Assembly: GCA_017651315.1 (NCBI GenBank)
Contig: JAGCDE010000058.1
Coordinates: 31,716 to 95,715 of the forward strand
Direction: 5' to 3'
DNA length: 64,000 bases
DNA from: Bacteroidaceae bacterium
GTDB taxonomy: Bacteria; Bacteroidota; Bacteroidia; Bacteroidales; Bacteroidaceae
The stretch's first letter is position 1, and each line of letters opens with the position of its first letter. The position numbers and the translations under genes were made by a program. Below, piece after piece: positions 39,154-48,289 of the stretch. The notes below the pieces were generated by a model that was not told where the DNA came from, made no database searches, and saw nothing but the letters and a program-made list of their open reading frames with translations.

Positions 39154-40104
39154 TCAGGCCTCAGCCTCCTCCTTGGTCTCATCATCATCGGAAGCGGCAG
39201 CCTTACGGGTACGCTTGGGCTTGGCGGGAGCCTCCTCTGCAGGAGCTTCGGCGGCAGCGGGAGCCTCCTCTGCAGGAGCCTCGGCTACGGGTGCCTCAGC
39301 AGCCTTGGGAGCCTCTTCAATTGCCTCCTCCCTCCTGGGTGCCTTACGGATGCGCTCGCGGCGGGGCTTCTCAGACTTTTCATCATCGGAAGCGGCAGCC
39401 TCCTCACCCTTCTCAGCCTTGCGCTCCTCCAGACCTTCGGCGATAGCAGCGCAGCAAGCGGTCAGAATCACATCGACTGACTTGGTGGCATCGTCATTGG
39501 CAGGAATAATGTAGTCAATGGGAGTAGGATCACTGTTGGTATCGACGATAGCGAATACGGGAATACCCAGACGGTTGGCCTCACGTACGGCGATGTTCTC
39601 CTTGAGAACGTCAATCACGAACAGGGCAGCCGGCAGACGTGACAGGTCAGCTATGGAACCGAGGTTCTTCTCTAACTTGGCGCGCTGACGTGTAATCTGG
39701 AGAATCTCACGCTTTGAGAGGTTTGAATATGTACCGTCGCTTGTCAGCTTGTCGATGGTAGCCATCTTCTTGACAGCCTTGCGGATTGTGGGGAAATTGG
39801 TCAGCATGCCACCGGGCCAGCGCTCGATGACGTAAGGCATACCTACTGCCGAAACCTTCTCGGCAACTATATCCTTGAGCTGTTTCTTGGTACCCACGAA
39901 AAGGATTTTCTTACCGTCGCGGGCCATCCTCTTGAGAACCTCGGCAGCCTGGTCAATAGCGGCCACGGTCTTATTCAGGTCGATGATGTGAATGCCATTG
40001 CGCTCCATGAAGATGTAAGGAGCCATAGCGGGATTCCATTTGCGGCGCAGGTGGCCGAAGTGGCAACCAGCTTCGAGAAGCTGATCAAAATTTGTTCTTG
40101 ACAT
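39154..40104 (-). CDS. rpsB: 30S ribosomal protein S2 with long Ala/Glu-rich tail
   Basis: Core S2 fold (residues 1 to about 230) starts MSRTNFDQLLEAGCHFGH and contains FVGTKKQ and RLGIPVFAIVDTNSDP. After it comes a low-complexity C-terminal tail of about 85 residues. The tail alternates EAP/AEA repeats with basic patches (RRERIRKAPRR, KPKRTRKAA). S2 tails occur in Bacteroidota, but this one is long and repeat-like. Total 316 residues. Confidence 0.96.
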   Translation of the reverse strand: MSRTNFDQLLEAGCHFGHLRRKWNPAMAPYIFMERNGIHIIDLNKTVAAIDQAAEVLKRMARDGKKILFVGTKKQLKDIVAEKVSAVGMPYVIERWPGGMLTNFPTIRKAVKKMATIDKLTSDGTYSNLSKREILQITRQRAKLEKNLGSIADLSRLPAALFVIDVLKENIAVREANRLGIPVFAIVDTNSDPTPIDYIIPANDDATKSVDVILTACCAAIAEGLEERKAEKGEEAAASDDEKSEKPRRERIRKAPRREEAIEEAPKAAEAPVAEAPAEEAPAAAEAPAEEAPAKPKRTRKAAASDDDETKEEAEA

Positions 40105-40220
40105 AGATAATTGTTGTTTTGTTTACATTCCTTTTAATCAACCGTCAGGTAGCTGACCCTCTTCAGGCAGATCCCGACAGTTTAGATACTAAACACCGAT
40201 CCCGTAGGCCTGCAAATATA
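40105..40220 (-). promoter_or_regulatory. rpsB promoter and structured leader
   Basis: A TATATTTG -7 element at 40213-40220 (minus strand) is followed by a leader of about 100 nt. The leader contains a GTTTAG-TAT-CTAAAC hairpin within an extended imperfect stem (GGGATCGG to GTCGGGATC) and a second small stem (TCAG-GTAG-CTGA). This layout suggests autogenous control by S2, but no leader class is confirmed. Confidence 0.4.
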
Positions 40221-40259
40221 ATAAGGTATATAAGGCAGGCATGGGAATATATCCAGAGC

Positions 40260-40646
40260 TTAACGCTTGCTGAACTGGAATCTGCGGCGTGCCTTGGGCT
40301 GACCGGGCTTCTTACGCTCAACAGAGCGGGCATCGCGGGTCAGGAAACCTTCCGAGCGGAGGGTCTTCTTGTCATCAGGATTAATCTTTACGAGAGCGCG
40401 TGCTATAGCAAGACGCAGGGCATTGGCCTGGCCATTGTAACCGCCGCCGTCCAGATTCACCTTAATATCATACTTCTCGGCCACCTCAAGTTTCTTAAGA
40501 GGCTGGAGAACTACGTACTGAAGCAGTGATGACGGGAAATAGACTGCAAGGTCTCTCTTGTTGATGGTAATCTTACCTGTTCCTTCAGTGACGAAGACAC
40601 GTGCCACGGCGCGTTTTCTACGGCCTATTGCATTGATTACTTCCAT
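40260..40646 (-). CDS. rpsI: 30S ribosomal protein S9
   Basis: Small-subunit protein whose C-terminal tail reaches the P-site tRNA. Starts MEVINAIGRRKRAVARVF and ends with the expected basic tail KARRRFQFSKR. 128 residues. It follows rplM by 11 nt, the universal L13-S9 pair. Confidence 0.97.
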   Translation of the reverse strand: MEVINAIGRRKRAVARVFVTEGTGKITINKRDLAVYFPSSLLQYVVLQPLKKLEVAEKYDIKVNLDGGGYNGQANALRLAIARALVKINPDDKKTLRSEGFLTRDARSVERKKPGQPKARRRFQFSKR

Positions 40647-40657
40647 TCTCTTTCAAA

Positions 40658-41119
40658 TTAACTAAGTGAATTGATATCTATTGTCTTAGGCTGCTGTGCC
40701 TCATGCTTGTGCTCTGTACCGGCATAAACATAAAGGTTATCTAAAAGTTTGTCGCCAAGCTTGGTCTTGGGCAGCATACCCTTGACAACTTTTCTCATAA
40801 GTCTCTCAGCGCCGTTGGGCTTAGCCATCAGCTGTGCAGGTGTCATCTCACGCTGACCGCCGGGATAACCGGTGTAACGCAGATATACCCTGTCAGTCCA
40901 CTTCTTGCCGGTCAGGACAACCTTGTCGGCATTGAGGACGATGACGTTGTCACCGCAGTCCACGTGCGGAGTGAAATTGGTCTTGTACTTACCGCGCAGC
41001 AGCTTGGCAACCTTCACGGCGAAGCGGCCCAGGACCTGGTCCTTGGCATCCACCACGACCCATTCCTTGTTAACGGTAGCCTTGTTGGCCGAAACAGTCT
41101 TGTAACTTAAAGTATCCAT
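40658..41119 (-). CDS. rplM: 50S ribosomal protein L13
   Basis: Large-subunit assembly protein. Start chosen at MDTLSYKTVSANK (153 residues), which matches homologues; the frame is open further upstream, but that segment is leader sequence without ribosomal similarity. VVVDAKDQVLGRFA and YRHTGYPGG-like YTGYPGG motifs are present. Confidence 0.96.
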   Translation of the reverse strand: MDTLSYKTVSANKATVNKEWVVVDAKDQVLGRFAVKVAKLLRGKYKTNFTPHVDCGDNVIVLNADKVVLTGKKWTDRVYLRYTGYPGGQREMTPAQLMAKPNGAERLMRKVVKGMLPKTKLGDKLLDNLYVYAGTEHKHEAQQPKTIDINSLS

Positions 41120-41307
41120 TCTAAACTTTAAATCAATAATTAAACATTCATTTCTACGCAACCCCTCCGTCATCCCGACGTCACGGAAACTCCCTAAACG
41201 CTTGTTTTCAGCGGTTACGCTATACCGCAGAACCCGTACTCGGGGGTTTAACACGCTAATAACTAACCTTTTACCCAAAGGTTGATAATAATCGGCTCGC
41301 AAAGTTA
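41120..41307 (-). promoter_or_regulatory. rplM-rpsI promoter and long leader
   Basis: TAACTTTG at 41300-41307 (minus strand) is the likely -7; a TTTG lies 23 bp upstream, longer than ideal. The leader of about 175 nt has several short complementary segments (for example CCGTGACGTCGG and GGTATAGCG with TAACCGC). This fits an L13-type ribosomal leader in Bacteroidia; I could not test the match. Confidence 0.4.
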
Positions 41308-41437
41308 CAATTTTTCAGTGAAATAGCGCACAAATCGCCATGTTTTTTTATTGAATTTTGAACTGTCCCGCTGCCACGCTTGTCCCGGGTTTCGGGTTCC
41401 CCTGATTGTTGGTTTCCCTGTTTTTTCCATATATCCA

Positions 41438-41467
41438 TTGCAAAGCCGGAAACAACGATTATCTTTG
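41438..41467 (+). promoter_or_regulatory. Promoter of the Rpn/PD-(D/E)XK gene
   Basis: TTG (41438-41440), 19 bp, TATCTTTG (41460-41467) is a full match to the Bacteroidetes pattern. Transcription would start near 41473, just before a hairpin. Confidence 0.65.
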
Positions 41468-41475
41468 CAGCGACT

Positions 41476-41525
41476 AAAGGGGGTATTCTTCATAGGCCGG
41501 TAGGTCAGAAAGGAATTCCCCCTTT
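41476..41525 (+). promoter_or_regulatory. Leader hairpin, possible attenuator of the Rpn gene
   Basis: AAAGGGGG (41476-41483) pairs with CCCCCTTT (41518-41525), extended by TATTC/GAAT. T-rich sequence (TTTTCATTTTTGTTT) follows, so the leader has the form of an intrinsic terminator between promoter and start codon. Confidence 0.5.
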
Positions 41526-41561
41526 TCATTTTTGTTTAATGCCTAATAATACCAGGTTATC

Positions 41562-42497
41562 ATGAAAAAAGAAAAAACCATAAGAGAGAAGGAATTGCGG
41601 CATGAACTGAATGCCGCGGAGTTCAACGTAACGTTCATAGACCTCAAGCGTGACTTCGCTTTCAAGTGGGCCTTCGGTACGGAAGGCCATGAGGATCTCC
41701 TGCTCATGCTCGTGGACAGCCTCCTGCCAGAGAAGCACATCAGGAGCGTCTCGCTGGGGCCTCAGGAGCAGGAGCCCGACCGCGAGGATGCGCAGACGGG
41801 GATATACGACATCCACTGTGAGACTGACGACGGATCGTCGCTAACCATAGAGATGCAGGTGTGCCCGCAGACGGACTTCAATGACCGCATGGTGTTCTAC
41901 TCCAGCTTCCCCATTCGCAACAGGGTGGGAAAAGGGACGGTCGAAAAACGCTTCTCTAAGATGCGTTACAAGCTGCCGCCCATCTACATCATCGGGATTC
42001 TGGACTTCGAACTGGCAGGAATAACAGATAGAGGTGAGACAATACGTCACTTCAGCATCCGTGAGGATGACGGTGACAACGAGCCTTTCACAGACAGCGT
42101 ACACTATGTGACGGTGGAGTTGCCCAAGTTCCTTAAGAGCAGCTCAGAGCTTGAGAGCAGGCAGGACTACATGCTTTACGCCATAAAGAACTTTGGCGAA
42201 ATGAAGGAGATTCCGGAAGAATTTTCGGGAAAAGGTTTTGATAAGTTGTTTGAAGTGTGTAGCTTTGCCAACATGACGGAGGAGATGCAGATGAGATACG
42301 TTCGCAAGGTGATGGCCGAGTGGGACCGCGAGGGCCAGCTCGCCACAGCCATCATGACCGGCGAGGCCCGCGGTCGTGCTGAAGGCCGTGAGGAAGGCAT
42401 AGCGAAAACCGCTAAGGCAATGAAGGTTGAGGGAATTTCAACAGTTGTCATTTCAAAATGTACAGGTCTCACTCCGGAGCAGATAGAAGCCTTGTAA
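41562..42497 (+). CDS. Rpn family recombination-promoting nuclease / PD-(D/E)XK transposase-like protein
   Basis: 311 residues. The N-terminal nuclease core reads FIDLKRDFAFKWAFG (family start), then GIYDIHC and LTIEMQV, giving the D...ExQ form of the PD-(D/E)XK site. The C-terminus has a helical tail with GEARGRAEGREEG repeats followed by a small HTH-like end (ISKCTGLTPEQIEAL). Such genes are multicopy in Bacteroidales and were once called transposases. Rpn proteins promote RecA-independent recombination, and some act in phage defence. Confidence 0.85.
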   Translation: MKKEKTIREKELRHELNAAEFNVTFIDLKRDFAFKWAFGTEGHEDLLLMLVDSLLPEKHIRSVSLGPQEQEPDREDAQTGIYDIHCETDDGSSLTIEMQVCPQTDFNDRMVFYSSFPIRNRVGKGTVEKRFSKMRYKLPPIYIIGILDFELAGITDRGETIRHFSIREDDGDNEPFTDSVHYVTVELPKFLKSSSELESRQDYMLYAIKNFGEMKEIPEEFSGKGFDKLFEVCSFANMTEEMQMRYVRKVMAEWDREGQLATAIMTGEARGRAEGREEGIAKTAKAMKVEGISTVVISKCTGLTPEQIEAL

Positions 42498-42603
42498 ACG
42501 ACACTGAAACAAAAGTCAAAAAAATAATAATATGCCGGTGAGTATCAAAATTGAGCTCATCGTGTTGAAAGACCAGCGTGCTAACGCCAATATCCGTAAA
42601 CGA

Positions 42604-42630
42604 GATTGTGCACTCACCGCGTGCACAATC
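42604..42630. terminator. Hairpin between convergent Rpn and SprT-like genes
   Basis: GATTGTGCAC and GTGCACAATC form a perfect 10-bp stem with a 7-nt loop, about 107 nt after the Rpn stop and 63 nt after the SprT-like stop. There is no T run on either side; it may be a weak bidirectional terminator or the left edge of the defence island. Confidence 0.45.
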
Positions 42631-42692
42631 CTTAGGTTTGAGAATTTGCACGCATTAAGCTCTACCCTTTGGGAGCCGCTTTTGTTATCAGG

Positions 42693-43367
42693 TTACCTCT
42701 TAACCTTAATAGTATTCCCAGCCTTAACCAAAGGTTTAGCACCTTCCAAATGACTTTCCAACTCCTCAGGAGCTATCGGGTAAATCTTCAGTGACTGTAC
42801 GCGCGGGTATCTATTAAAGAAAGGATCTGTCGATACATACCAACTGCATTCCGCAACACTTGGAATCCGGGGTATCTCATCCCATAGTTGGAATATACGA
42901 CTCCTGGCAGCAATAGCAACACCTCTTTGATTGTTGCGTAAACGCACTACACATACAAGATGCTGTCTTACCCGAGTATCGTTATCCTGTTCCTCCTTAG
43001 TTACCTTATGGGAAACAGTAATGTGTCTATTGTATTTGGCATTGATTTCCTTCATCATGCTGGTAAAGACTACGCCATGAATACTTGTATCCTGTATCTG
43101 GTTAGACAGGATATAATAGTGAATCATTTCATGTATGATAACATCCTCGACCTCCTGTTCCGACAAGTCAATCAATGTGTTGATACGGAAAATGAAACCA
43201 AAGTAATGCCACGTGCCATCAGGATTCTTTTCTCTCCTATAAGAAACCTGCCCCAGGAATGTGCGAGCCGAACTAAGTCTTATAGGAAGCGGTTTAAGTT
43301 TCCCCTCAAAACACAAGTCATTGTACTCTTGGAACTTCTGTTTTACGTATTCAACAGTAGCTTTCAT
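42693..43367 (-). CDS. SprT-like zinc protease, last gene of the Zorya operon
   Basis: 224 residues. HEMIHYY (HExxH) near residue 79, with further His downstream (SIHGVVF), matches SprT/Spartan-type metalloproteases, which in eukaryotes degrade DNA-protein crosslinks. The N-terminal segment KLKPLPIRLSSARTFLGQV fits the family. The zinc-ribbon cysteines of classical SprT are absent; the C-terminus is instead basic and variable. Its ATG overlaps the 39-residue peptide gene as ATGA, and that gene follows zorD by 16 nt, so it is co-transcribed with Zorya. Role in the system is unknown. Confidence 0.8.
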   Translation of the reverse strand: MKATVEYVKQKFQEYNDLCFEGKLKPLPIRLSSARTFLGQVSYRREKNPDGTWHYFGFIFRINTLIDLSEQEVEDVIIHEMIHYYILSNQIQDTSIHGVVFTSMMKEINAKYNRHITVSHKVTKEEQDNDTRVRQHLVCVVRLRNNQRGVAIAARSRIFQLWDEIPRIPSVAECSWYVSTDPFFNRYPRVQSLKIYPIAPEELESHLEGAKPLVKAGNTIKVKR

Positions 43368-43483
43368 GCCAGCCCCTCGTTTTGCTGTTCTCTTTCACGT
43401 TGCAGCCGTTCCTGCCTAATCTGATCCTCTTCCTCGTTAAATTCCTGGAAGTCAAAATCCTGAAAGTCGTCCCAATCTAACAT
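43364..43483 (-). CDS. Small acidic/charged peptide between zorD and sprT
   Basis: 39 codons, MLDWDDFQDFDFQEFNEEED then a charged helix rich in Arg, Gln and Glu. It begins 16 nt after zorD and its stop overlaps the SprT-like start (ATGA), which argues that it is translated. The first half repeats a D/F/Q pattern and is strongly acidic, as in DNA mimics or short interaction peptides. No homologue is known to me. Confidence 0.6.
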   Translation of the reverse strand: MLDWDDFQDFDFQEFNEEEDQIRQERLQREREQQNEGLA

Positions 43484-43499
43484 AATAAAAGCGCTTTAA

Positions 43500-46259
43500 T
43501 TAGTTATACTCGTTTACTCCAAACAACAACTGTCCCAATTCTTCCTGATTCACTTCAATTCGTTCTGTAGGGAATATCGTGGATGTAGCCAAAGTCGTTT
43601 TTCGTAAAAGCAATTCATCAAGCGTTTCATCAAATGATTTGAAATCTTTACATACCGCCATTGGATAATAAACAAACACATCCTTATCTTGCCCAATACG
43701 ATATGCTCGGTCCGTTGCTTGACTTTCTTTTGCAGGATTCCAGTGCCTACTATAATGAATAACATGATTGGCTGCAGTAACATTCAATCCCATACCAGCT
43801 GCAATAGGTGACATGATGATGACATTGAAACCTAGCTTTGATTGAAATTCATCTATGCTGGCTTGTCGAGATAGCTTTCCATTATATTGTCTCACGACAA
43901 GAGATGGTGTATCGCCATTAATGATTTTGGTTATTAAGCCATATCGTTCGTAACAGATTCTTTGTAGCATCTTTTGGATATCTTTACGTTCAGCAAAAAT
44001 GATTACTTTTTCTCTTTTGTTTTTTATGTCATCCAAGAAAGTTATTGTGGCCTGTAATCGTGCCGCCGTATCAATCAATTCATCTGTTTCATGGTCGGCT
44101 AACGTTGAATTGAAAAGATATGGATGCTCTGACACTTCTCTCATGTCCATAATGGTTAAAAGCATGTTGGGTTGTTGTCCAGTTACATAGCTATTTATTA
44201 TGGACCTATACATATCCTTTTGAGTGGGGGGCATTTCGACTTGTTGCTTAAGTTCAATTTTCTCCGGCAAGTCTTTTGCTGCATCCTTCTTCAAACGCCT
44301 CATAAAGAAGATTCCCAATTTGTCGTGTACCTCATTACCAAGCTCAACAATATCGATATCCTTATTTTTAAGGGGACTCTGATATCTTGCAGCAAAAGAT
44401 TTAGCATTTCCCAGCAATCCAGGAACGCAATAATCCATAATACACCACAGATCAAGTAACGAGTTTTCTACTGGTGTACCAGTCATCGCTATTTTGAAAT
44501 TACTTTTCAATGCTTTTGCTGCATTTGTAACCATTGTGCCTGGTGTCTTTACCTTTTGTGCTTCATCCAAAGCCACCACATCAAACTCTACAGCACAGAA
44601 ATTTAGCTGTGATATACGCAAAGACTCATAATTAGTCAGGATAATATCCATATGTTGCATCTGCTCCACAACATCTTTGTCGTATTGCCTGGGTATTTCC
44701 TGTGTTGTTAGTCTATTTATGTATAAGCGTGGTGCTTTGAAGAATCGATTATACTCGTTTTCCCAGTTTTCAAGTAATGAAACTGGAGCTACAATTAGAT
44801 AGGGTTTATGATTGGGGTTCTTTCTTGAATGCCAATCTATAAAATACAGGATCTGGAGAGTCTTACCTAAACCCATATCATCTGCCATTAAACATCCACT
44901 GGCCTTGTTGGAATACAAATACTGGAGCCAGGCAACACCTTCTTCTTGATGCTTTTTTAATGAGTAATCAGGGTTTAGATATGGATCCTTGTAAAGTGTA
45001 TAATTGCCATCATTGGTTATATCATAATTGTTGACAGTGAAACCGACCTCTTCAGTATTCTCTTTAATGATAAGTACTTTTCGCTTTATTTCATCAGTAT
45101 TAATTGGAGCCTTAGGGCACTTAAGTTGTTTTTCGGCAATTTCTACTAAGAATCTAGCATCATCAATATCTATCTGAGTGTCATTATAATCAACTATCGT
45201 ACTTTTGTTTTCCTCTGCAATACTGATACTCTGTTTAAGATTATCAAGGTCTTCTTCATTGTCTATGGTAACCCTTGCTGTACCGTTCTGGGGCGTTTCT
45301 ACTGTTGCGCCAGCTATCCAGCATGACTTGTAAGGACAAATGAAGGGATAAAATTTGGGCTTATAAATACCTATCTCAATTACTCTATCACTATATAATT
45401 CAGATAGATCAAAAGCGTCTGGATCAAAATACTCAGTAGGATGGTCTGTTAATTCCTTTATTTGTTCACGGGTTTTATGCTTTCCTCCTGTTGATTTTAA
45501 CTGCTCAAGATTACTTTTTTGAACAGGATTTAGAACAACACGTACTCTTTCGCCATTTTCTCTCTGTAAGGGGTACTGGCCCTGTACTTTTCTTCCTCTC
45601 TCAAAATAATCCTGGAACTTTTTGTTTTCGTCAATGTTGATAGATGGTTCTACAGTAAACCCCTGCTCATCAAATCCAACTTCAATCTTGATTTTCTCTG
45701 GAACGTAAACATTCTCATTACCCAGATAACTGTCAAGTGTACATTCCGCTTGCAATGCGAGTTCTTTTATAGAGGCGAAAGTCCTCAGATTATAATCTGT
45801 GCTTTTAACGGATTCATCATCATTATTAAACCTTTCAACTTGTCTTAATAGTTCATATTGGCTTTCTGATAAGAGATAGCTGTTATTTCCCGTTTCAACA
45901 ATATTGCCGTTAATGTTACCGTTAATCAAGTCACCATCTGGGGCAGATTTCAAAAACTCTAGCTTATATTTGAAAGAAGGGGTGTTGAGCATGCCCTCAC
46001 CACGTAATCGTATTGCTTTATCATATATCTGAGGTACTCCAAGAAGATATCTATCTTCATCATCAATAAGATAAATATTCTCGTATGGCACCAGACAACC
46101 ATCTTCTGTAACCGTGGCGTAACCATTGTCTACTAAAGTAGCCAATGGGAAATAGAAGATGCAATCGTCAGTTGATTGCCATACATGGAAGCCAATAACA
46201 GCACCATTACAACTAGCTGAAAATAAAAGCCCTTTATCTGTTTTGTTTTGACTAAGCAT
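43500..46259 (-). CDS. zorD: ZorD-like SNF2 family helicase
   Basis: 919 residues. The C-terminal half is a SNF2 motor: DDMGLGKT (Walker A, about residue 465), ALDEAQ (motif II, about 563), MTGTPVENS (motif III), MGLNVT and QATDRAYRIGQ (motif VI, about 853). The N-terminal 430 residues are family specific. In type I Zorya, ZorD is the helicase-nuclease that acts on invading DNA after the ZorAB motor is triggered. I see no clear nuclease motif in the N-terminal part. It starts 8 nt after zorC. Confidence 0.88.
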   Translation of the reverse strand: MLSQNKTDKGLLFSASCNGAVIGFHVWQSTDDCIFYFPLATLVDNGYATVTEDGCLVPYENIYLIDDEDRYLLGVPQIYDKAIRLRGEGMLNTPSFKYKLEFLKSAPDGDLINGNINGNIVETGNNSYLLSESQYELLRQVERFNNDDESVKSTDYNLRTFASIKELALQAECTLDSYLGNENVYVPEKIKIEVGFDEQGFTVEPSINIDENKKFQDYFERGRKVQGQYPLQRENGERVRVVLNPVQKSNLEQLKSTGGKHKTREQIKELTDHPTEYFDPDAFDLSELYSDRVIEIGIYKPKFYPFICPYKSCWIAGATVETPQNGTARVTIDNEEDLDNLKQSISIAEENKSTIVDYNDTQIDIDDARFLVEIAEKQLKCPKAPINTDEIKRKVLIIKENTEEVGFTVNNYDITNDGNYTLYKDPYLNPDYSLKKHQEEGVAWLQYLYSNKASGCLMADDMGLGKTLQILYFIDWHSRKNPNHKPYLIVAPVSLLENWENEYNRFFKAPRLYINRLTTQEIPRQYDKDVVEQMQHMDIILTNYESLRISQLNFCAVEFDVVALDEAQKVKTPGTMVTNAAKALKSNFKIAMTGTPVENSLLDLWCIMDYCVPGLLGNAKSFAARYQSPLKNKDIDIVELGNEVHDKLGIFFMRRLKKDAAKDLPEKIELKQQVEMPPTQKDMYRSIINSYVTGQQPNMLLTIMDMREVSEHPYLFNSTLADHETDELIDTAARLQATITFLDDIKNKREKVIIFAERKDIQKMLQRICYERYGLITKIINGDTPSLVVRQYNGKLSRQASIDEFQSKLGFNVIIMSPIAAGMGLNVTAANHVIHYSRHWNPAKESQATDRAYRIGQDKDVFVYYPMAVCKDFKSFDETLDELLLRKTTLATSTIFPTERIEVNQEELGQLLFGVNEYN

Positions 46260-46267
46260 AATGTATA

Positions 46268-48289
46268 TTACATTTCAATGACTAATTGTTCACCAAGGTC
46301 TAAATCCTCCATATAAATTAGTTTGCCTTTTTCTATCTTGACATAACCAACTGATAGTTCTTGACCTAATACATAATGGACTATCTCAATCCATCCTTCT
46401 TTGTTGGGCTTTTTAATCCAGAGGCTGCCCATTGGTCGTGCCTTACCAATCAGGCTTTGGAGATAATAATAACGTTTTCCTTTAATTAGATATATATAAT
46501 AGCCATTAATATTGCAGACAAATCTGCACGCATTATTAAACTCCCATCTGCTGGCAATTACATATTTTACGTTAGTCTCAAACTTAGCCTGTTTTTGTTT
46601 GTTTTGAATAGTAGGAGATAATGGCGCTATATGCTCAGATTCATGATTGTCGAATAAAGATGTCTGTGAATAGTTCTTATAAGTAGGCTTATCAGAGTAA
46701 GTAGACATCATAGAAGAACTAATTGTAGACTTTGGAACTTCAGTCGGTTTTACAACCGCATTTTTATAGAAGTTAAGCACATCATCGTTTCCACTTCGTA
46801 TATCGGGTCTTTTAATAGGATCTTGCTTAGGGAGTTCTCGAGCCTTAAAAATGGATTCATCTGGGGCTTCAAAAAATTGGCTATATGGTGTGTCATTATT
46901 TTTAAATACAATAGTCCTGAACCAACTATTTAAACGGTTCTGCCAATAACCTTGATGTGTCATTCTGCCTTCATTGTGGTGGTAAAGGTAATCGCCATCG
47001 GTTTCTATTAACGTAATCATACTGGTGTTCTTGAGGTCATTGGTAGAATTAATGTACCTAACTCCAGTTTTCAAAAATTTAATAAAACCGTTATCTTGAT
47101 TATAGACATAAAGAGCTCCGGTATCGGAAAATTCTACAAATACTTTATTCCTGATAGACAACACAAGTGCTGCTGTTACAGAATATTTTGAATTAGTCTC
47201 GATAAAATGCTTTGCAAAAATATTTCCAGTTCTCGGGTCACTTTGTAGTGAGTATTTGGTCAAACTTGAGCCAACAATCTTAAAACCACTAATATGCTGC
47301 ACATATTTGAGCCAAAAGTTTTTTCTATCTCTATCTTGTACGCACACTTCAAAGAATGTCTCAATGATTCTTCTTGTAAACCACTGTTTTACAAGTTGCA
47401 TAGCGTGCTTCAATCTTTGTGCTTCCTCTTCAGAAGCACCTGGGAAGGGAGCCCACGTAGCCGGCAGTGTAACATCCCCAAGGGTCCTATTAATAAAGTT
47501 ACTCAATTGGGCTTGTTTATAGGAATCACCTGTTCTGTCTGCCTGTTCTACCAAGTTAGCAAAAACCAGTTTCTGAGTTCGGTTCAGTTTGTGTTTTTCA
47601 AATATCTCAGCTAGATAATCAAGACTAACATCATTTTTCTCAACATATTTGACAATAACATCAGAATAATATGATTGGGCAAGAGATAATTTCTTGTTTC
47701 CTAATATTAGTGGTGCTTCTCTTACATCTTGTTGTTTGCTGGTAAGAAGGGTTGCCATACGTATAGGGCCCGCCTCTTCAAATAAGTTGGCATGATTTTT
47801 ATACAACAAGAATTTCCGGTTTGAATCATTATAACCACGCAGTTTGTTTATGATCAATTGGCATGTGCTTTTTCTTAAATCAGGTTTGATCATATTCCAT
47901 GAATTCAAGACATAGAACACAAGTCCATTGAAATATAAGTTTTTCCATTTAAGATCCAGGAGTGTCAATGCATATTTGTACAAATCGTCGTCATCCTGAA
48001 ATCTCATTAAATAATAGGAAAGAATGCGTAAATCCCGTGTGGTCCATTTATCGATATCTGTGTCATTGTGTCTAGCAGATAAAGATATTTTATAAAGTAC
48101 TTCATCTACAGAGTACTTAGGTATATTAAGGCTTTCATTAGCTAGAGAACAGGTTTCAATCTCCTCAAGTTTTCTTATGTTTTGACGCACAATCCTCTCT
48201 GTCTGAGAATCATCAATACGATTTGCTTGTATTGGGAACTCTCTCAGATAGTTGCGGTCTAACTCGAGAAGATTGAAAGCATCCATCAT
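46268..48289 (-). CDS. zorC: ZorC-like EH-signature protein
   Basis: 673 residues, soluble. An EH-signature-type segment near the middle is recognisable from NFWLKYVQH and VFVEFSDTGALYVY. The N-terminal half is helical; the C-terminal 150 residues are beta-rich. In type I Zorya, ZorC is the DNA-binding partner of ZorD. The ATG overlaps the zorB stop (ATGA). Assignment uses order, size and this domain. Confidence 0.82.
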   Translation of the reverse strand: MMDAFNLLELDRNYLREFPIQANRIDDSQTERIVRQNIRKLEEIETCSLANESLNIPKYSVDEVLYKISLSARHNDTDIDKWTTRDLRILSYYLMRFQDDDDLYKYALTLLDLKWKNLYFNGLVFYVLNSWNMIKPDLRKSTCQLIINKLRGYNDSNRKFLLYKNHANLFEEAGPIRMATLLTSKQQDVREAPLILGNKKLSLAQSYYSDVIVKYVEKNDVSLDYLAEIFEKHKLNRTQKLVFANLVEQADRTGDSYKQAQLSNFINRTLGDVTLPATWAPFPGASEEEAQRLKHAMQLVKQWFTRRIIETFFEVCVQDRDRKNFWLKYVQHISGFKIVGSSLTKYSLQSDPRTGNIFAKHFIETNSKYSVTAALVLSIRNKVFVEFSDTGALYVYNQDNGFIKFLKTGVRYINSTNDLKNTSMITLIETDGDYLYHHNEGRMTHQGYWQNRLNSWFRTIVFKNNDTPYSQFFEAPDESIFKARELPKQDPIKRPDIRSGNDDVLNFYKNAVVKPTEVPKSTISSSMMSTYSDKPTYKNYSQTSLFDNHESEHIAPLSPTIQNKQKQAKFETNVKYVIASRWEFNNACRFVCNINGYYIYLIKGKRYYYLQSLIGKARPMGSLWIKKPNKEGWIEIVHYVLGQELSVGYVKIEKGKLIYMEDLDLGEQLVIEM

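Noticed and set aside
41120-41302. Upstream extension of L13 by 61 codons
   Set aside because: The added segment has no ribosomal similarity and covers the predicted promoter and leader; MDTLSYKTV is the normal start.
42532-42753. An open frame of 73 codons (starting MPVSIKIELIV) after the Rpn gene, slightly like the start of a Bacteroides integrase
   Set aside because: The resemblance is short and fades after about 20 residues, the frame crosses the hairpin and runs antisense into the SprT-like gene. I do not call it a gene or an integrase remnant.
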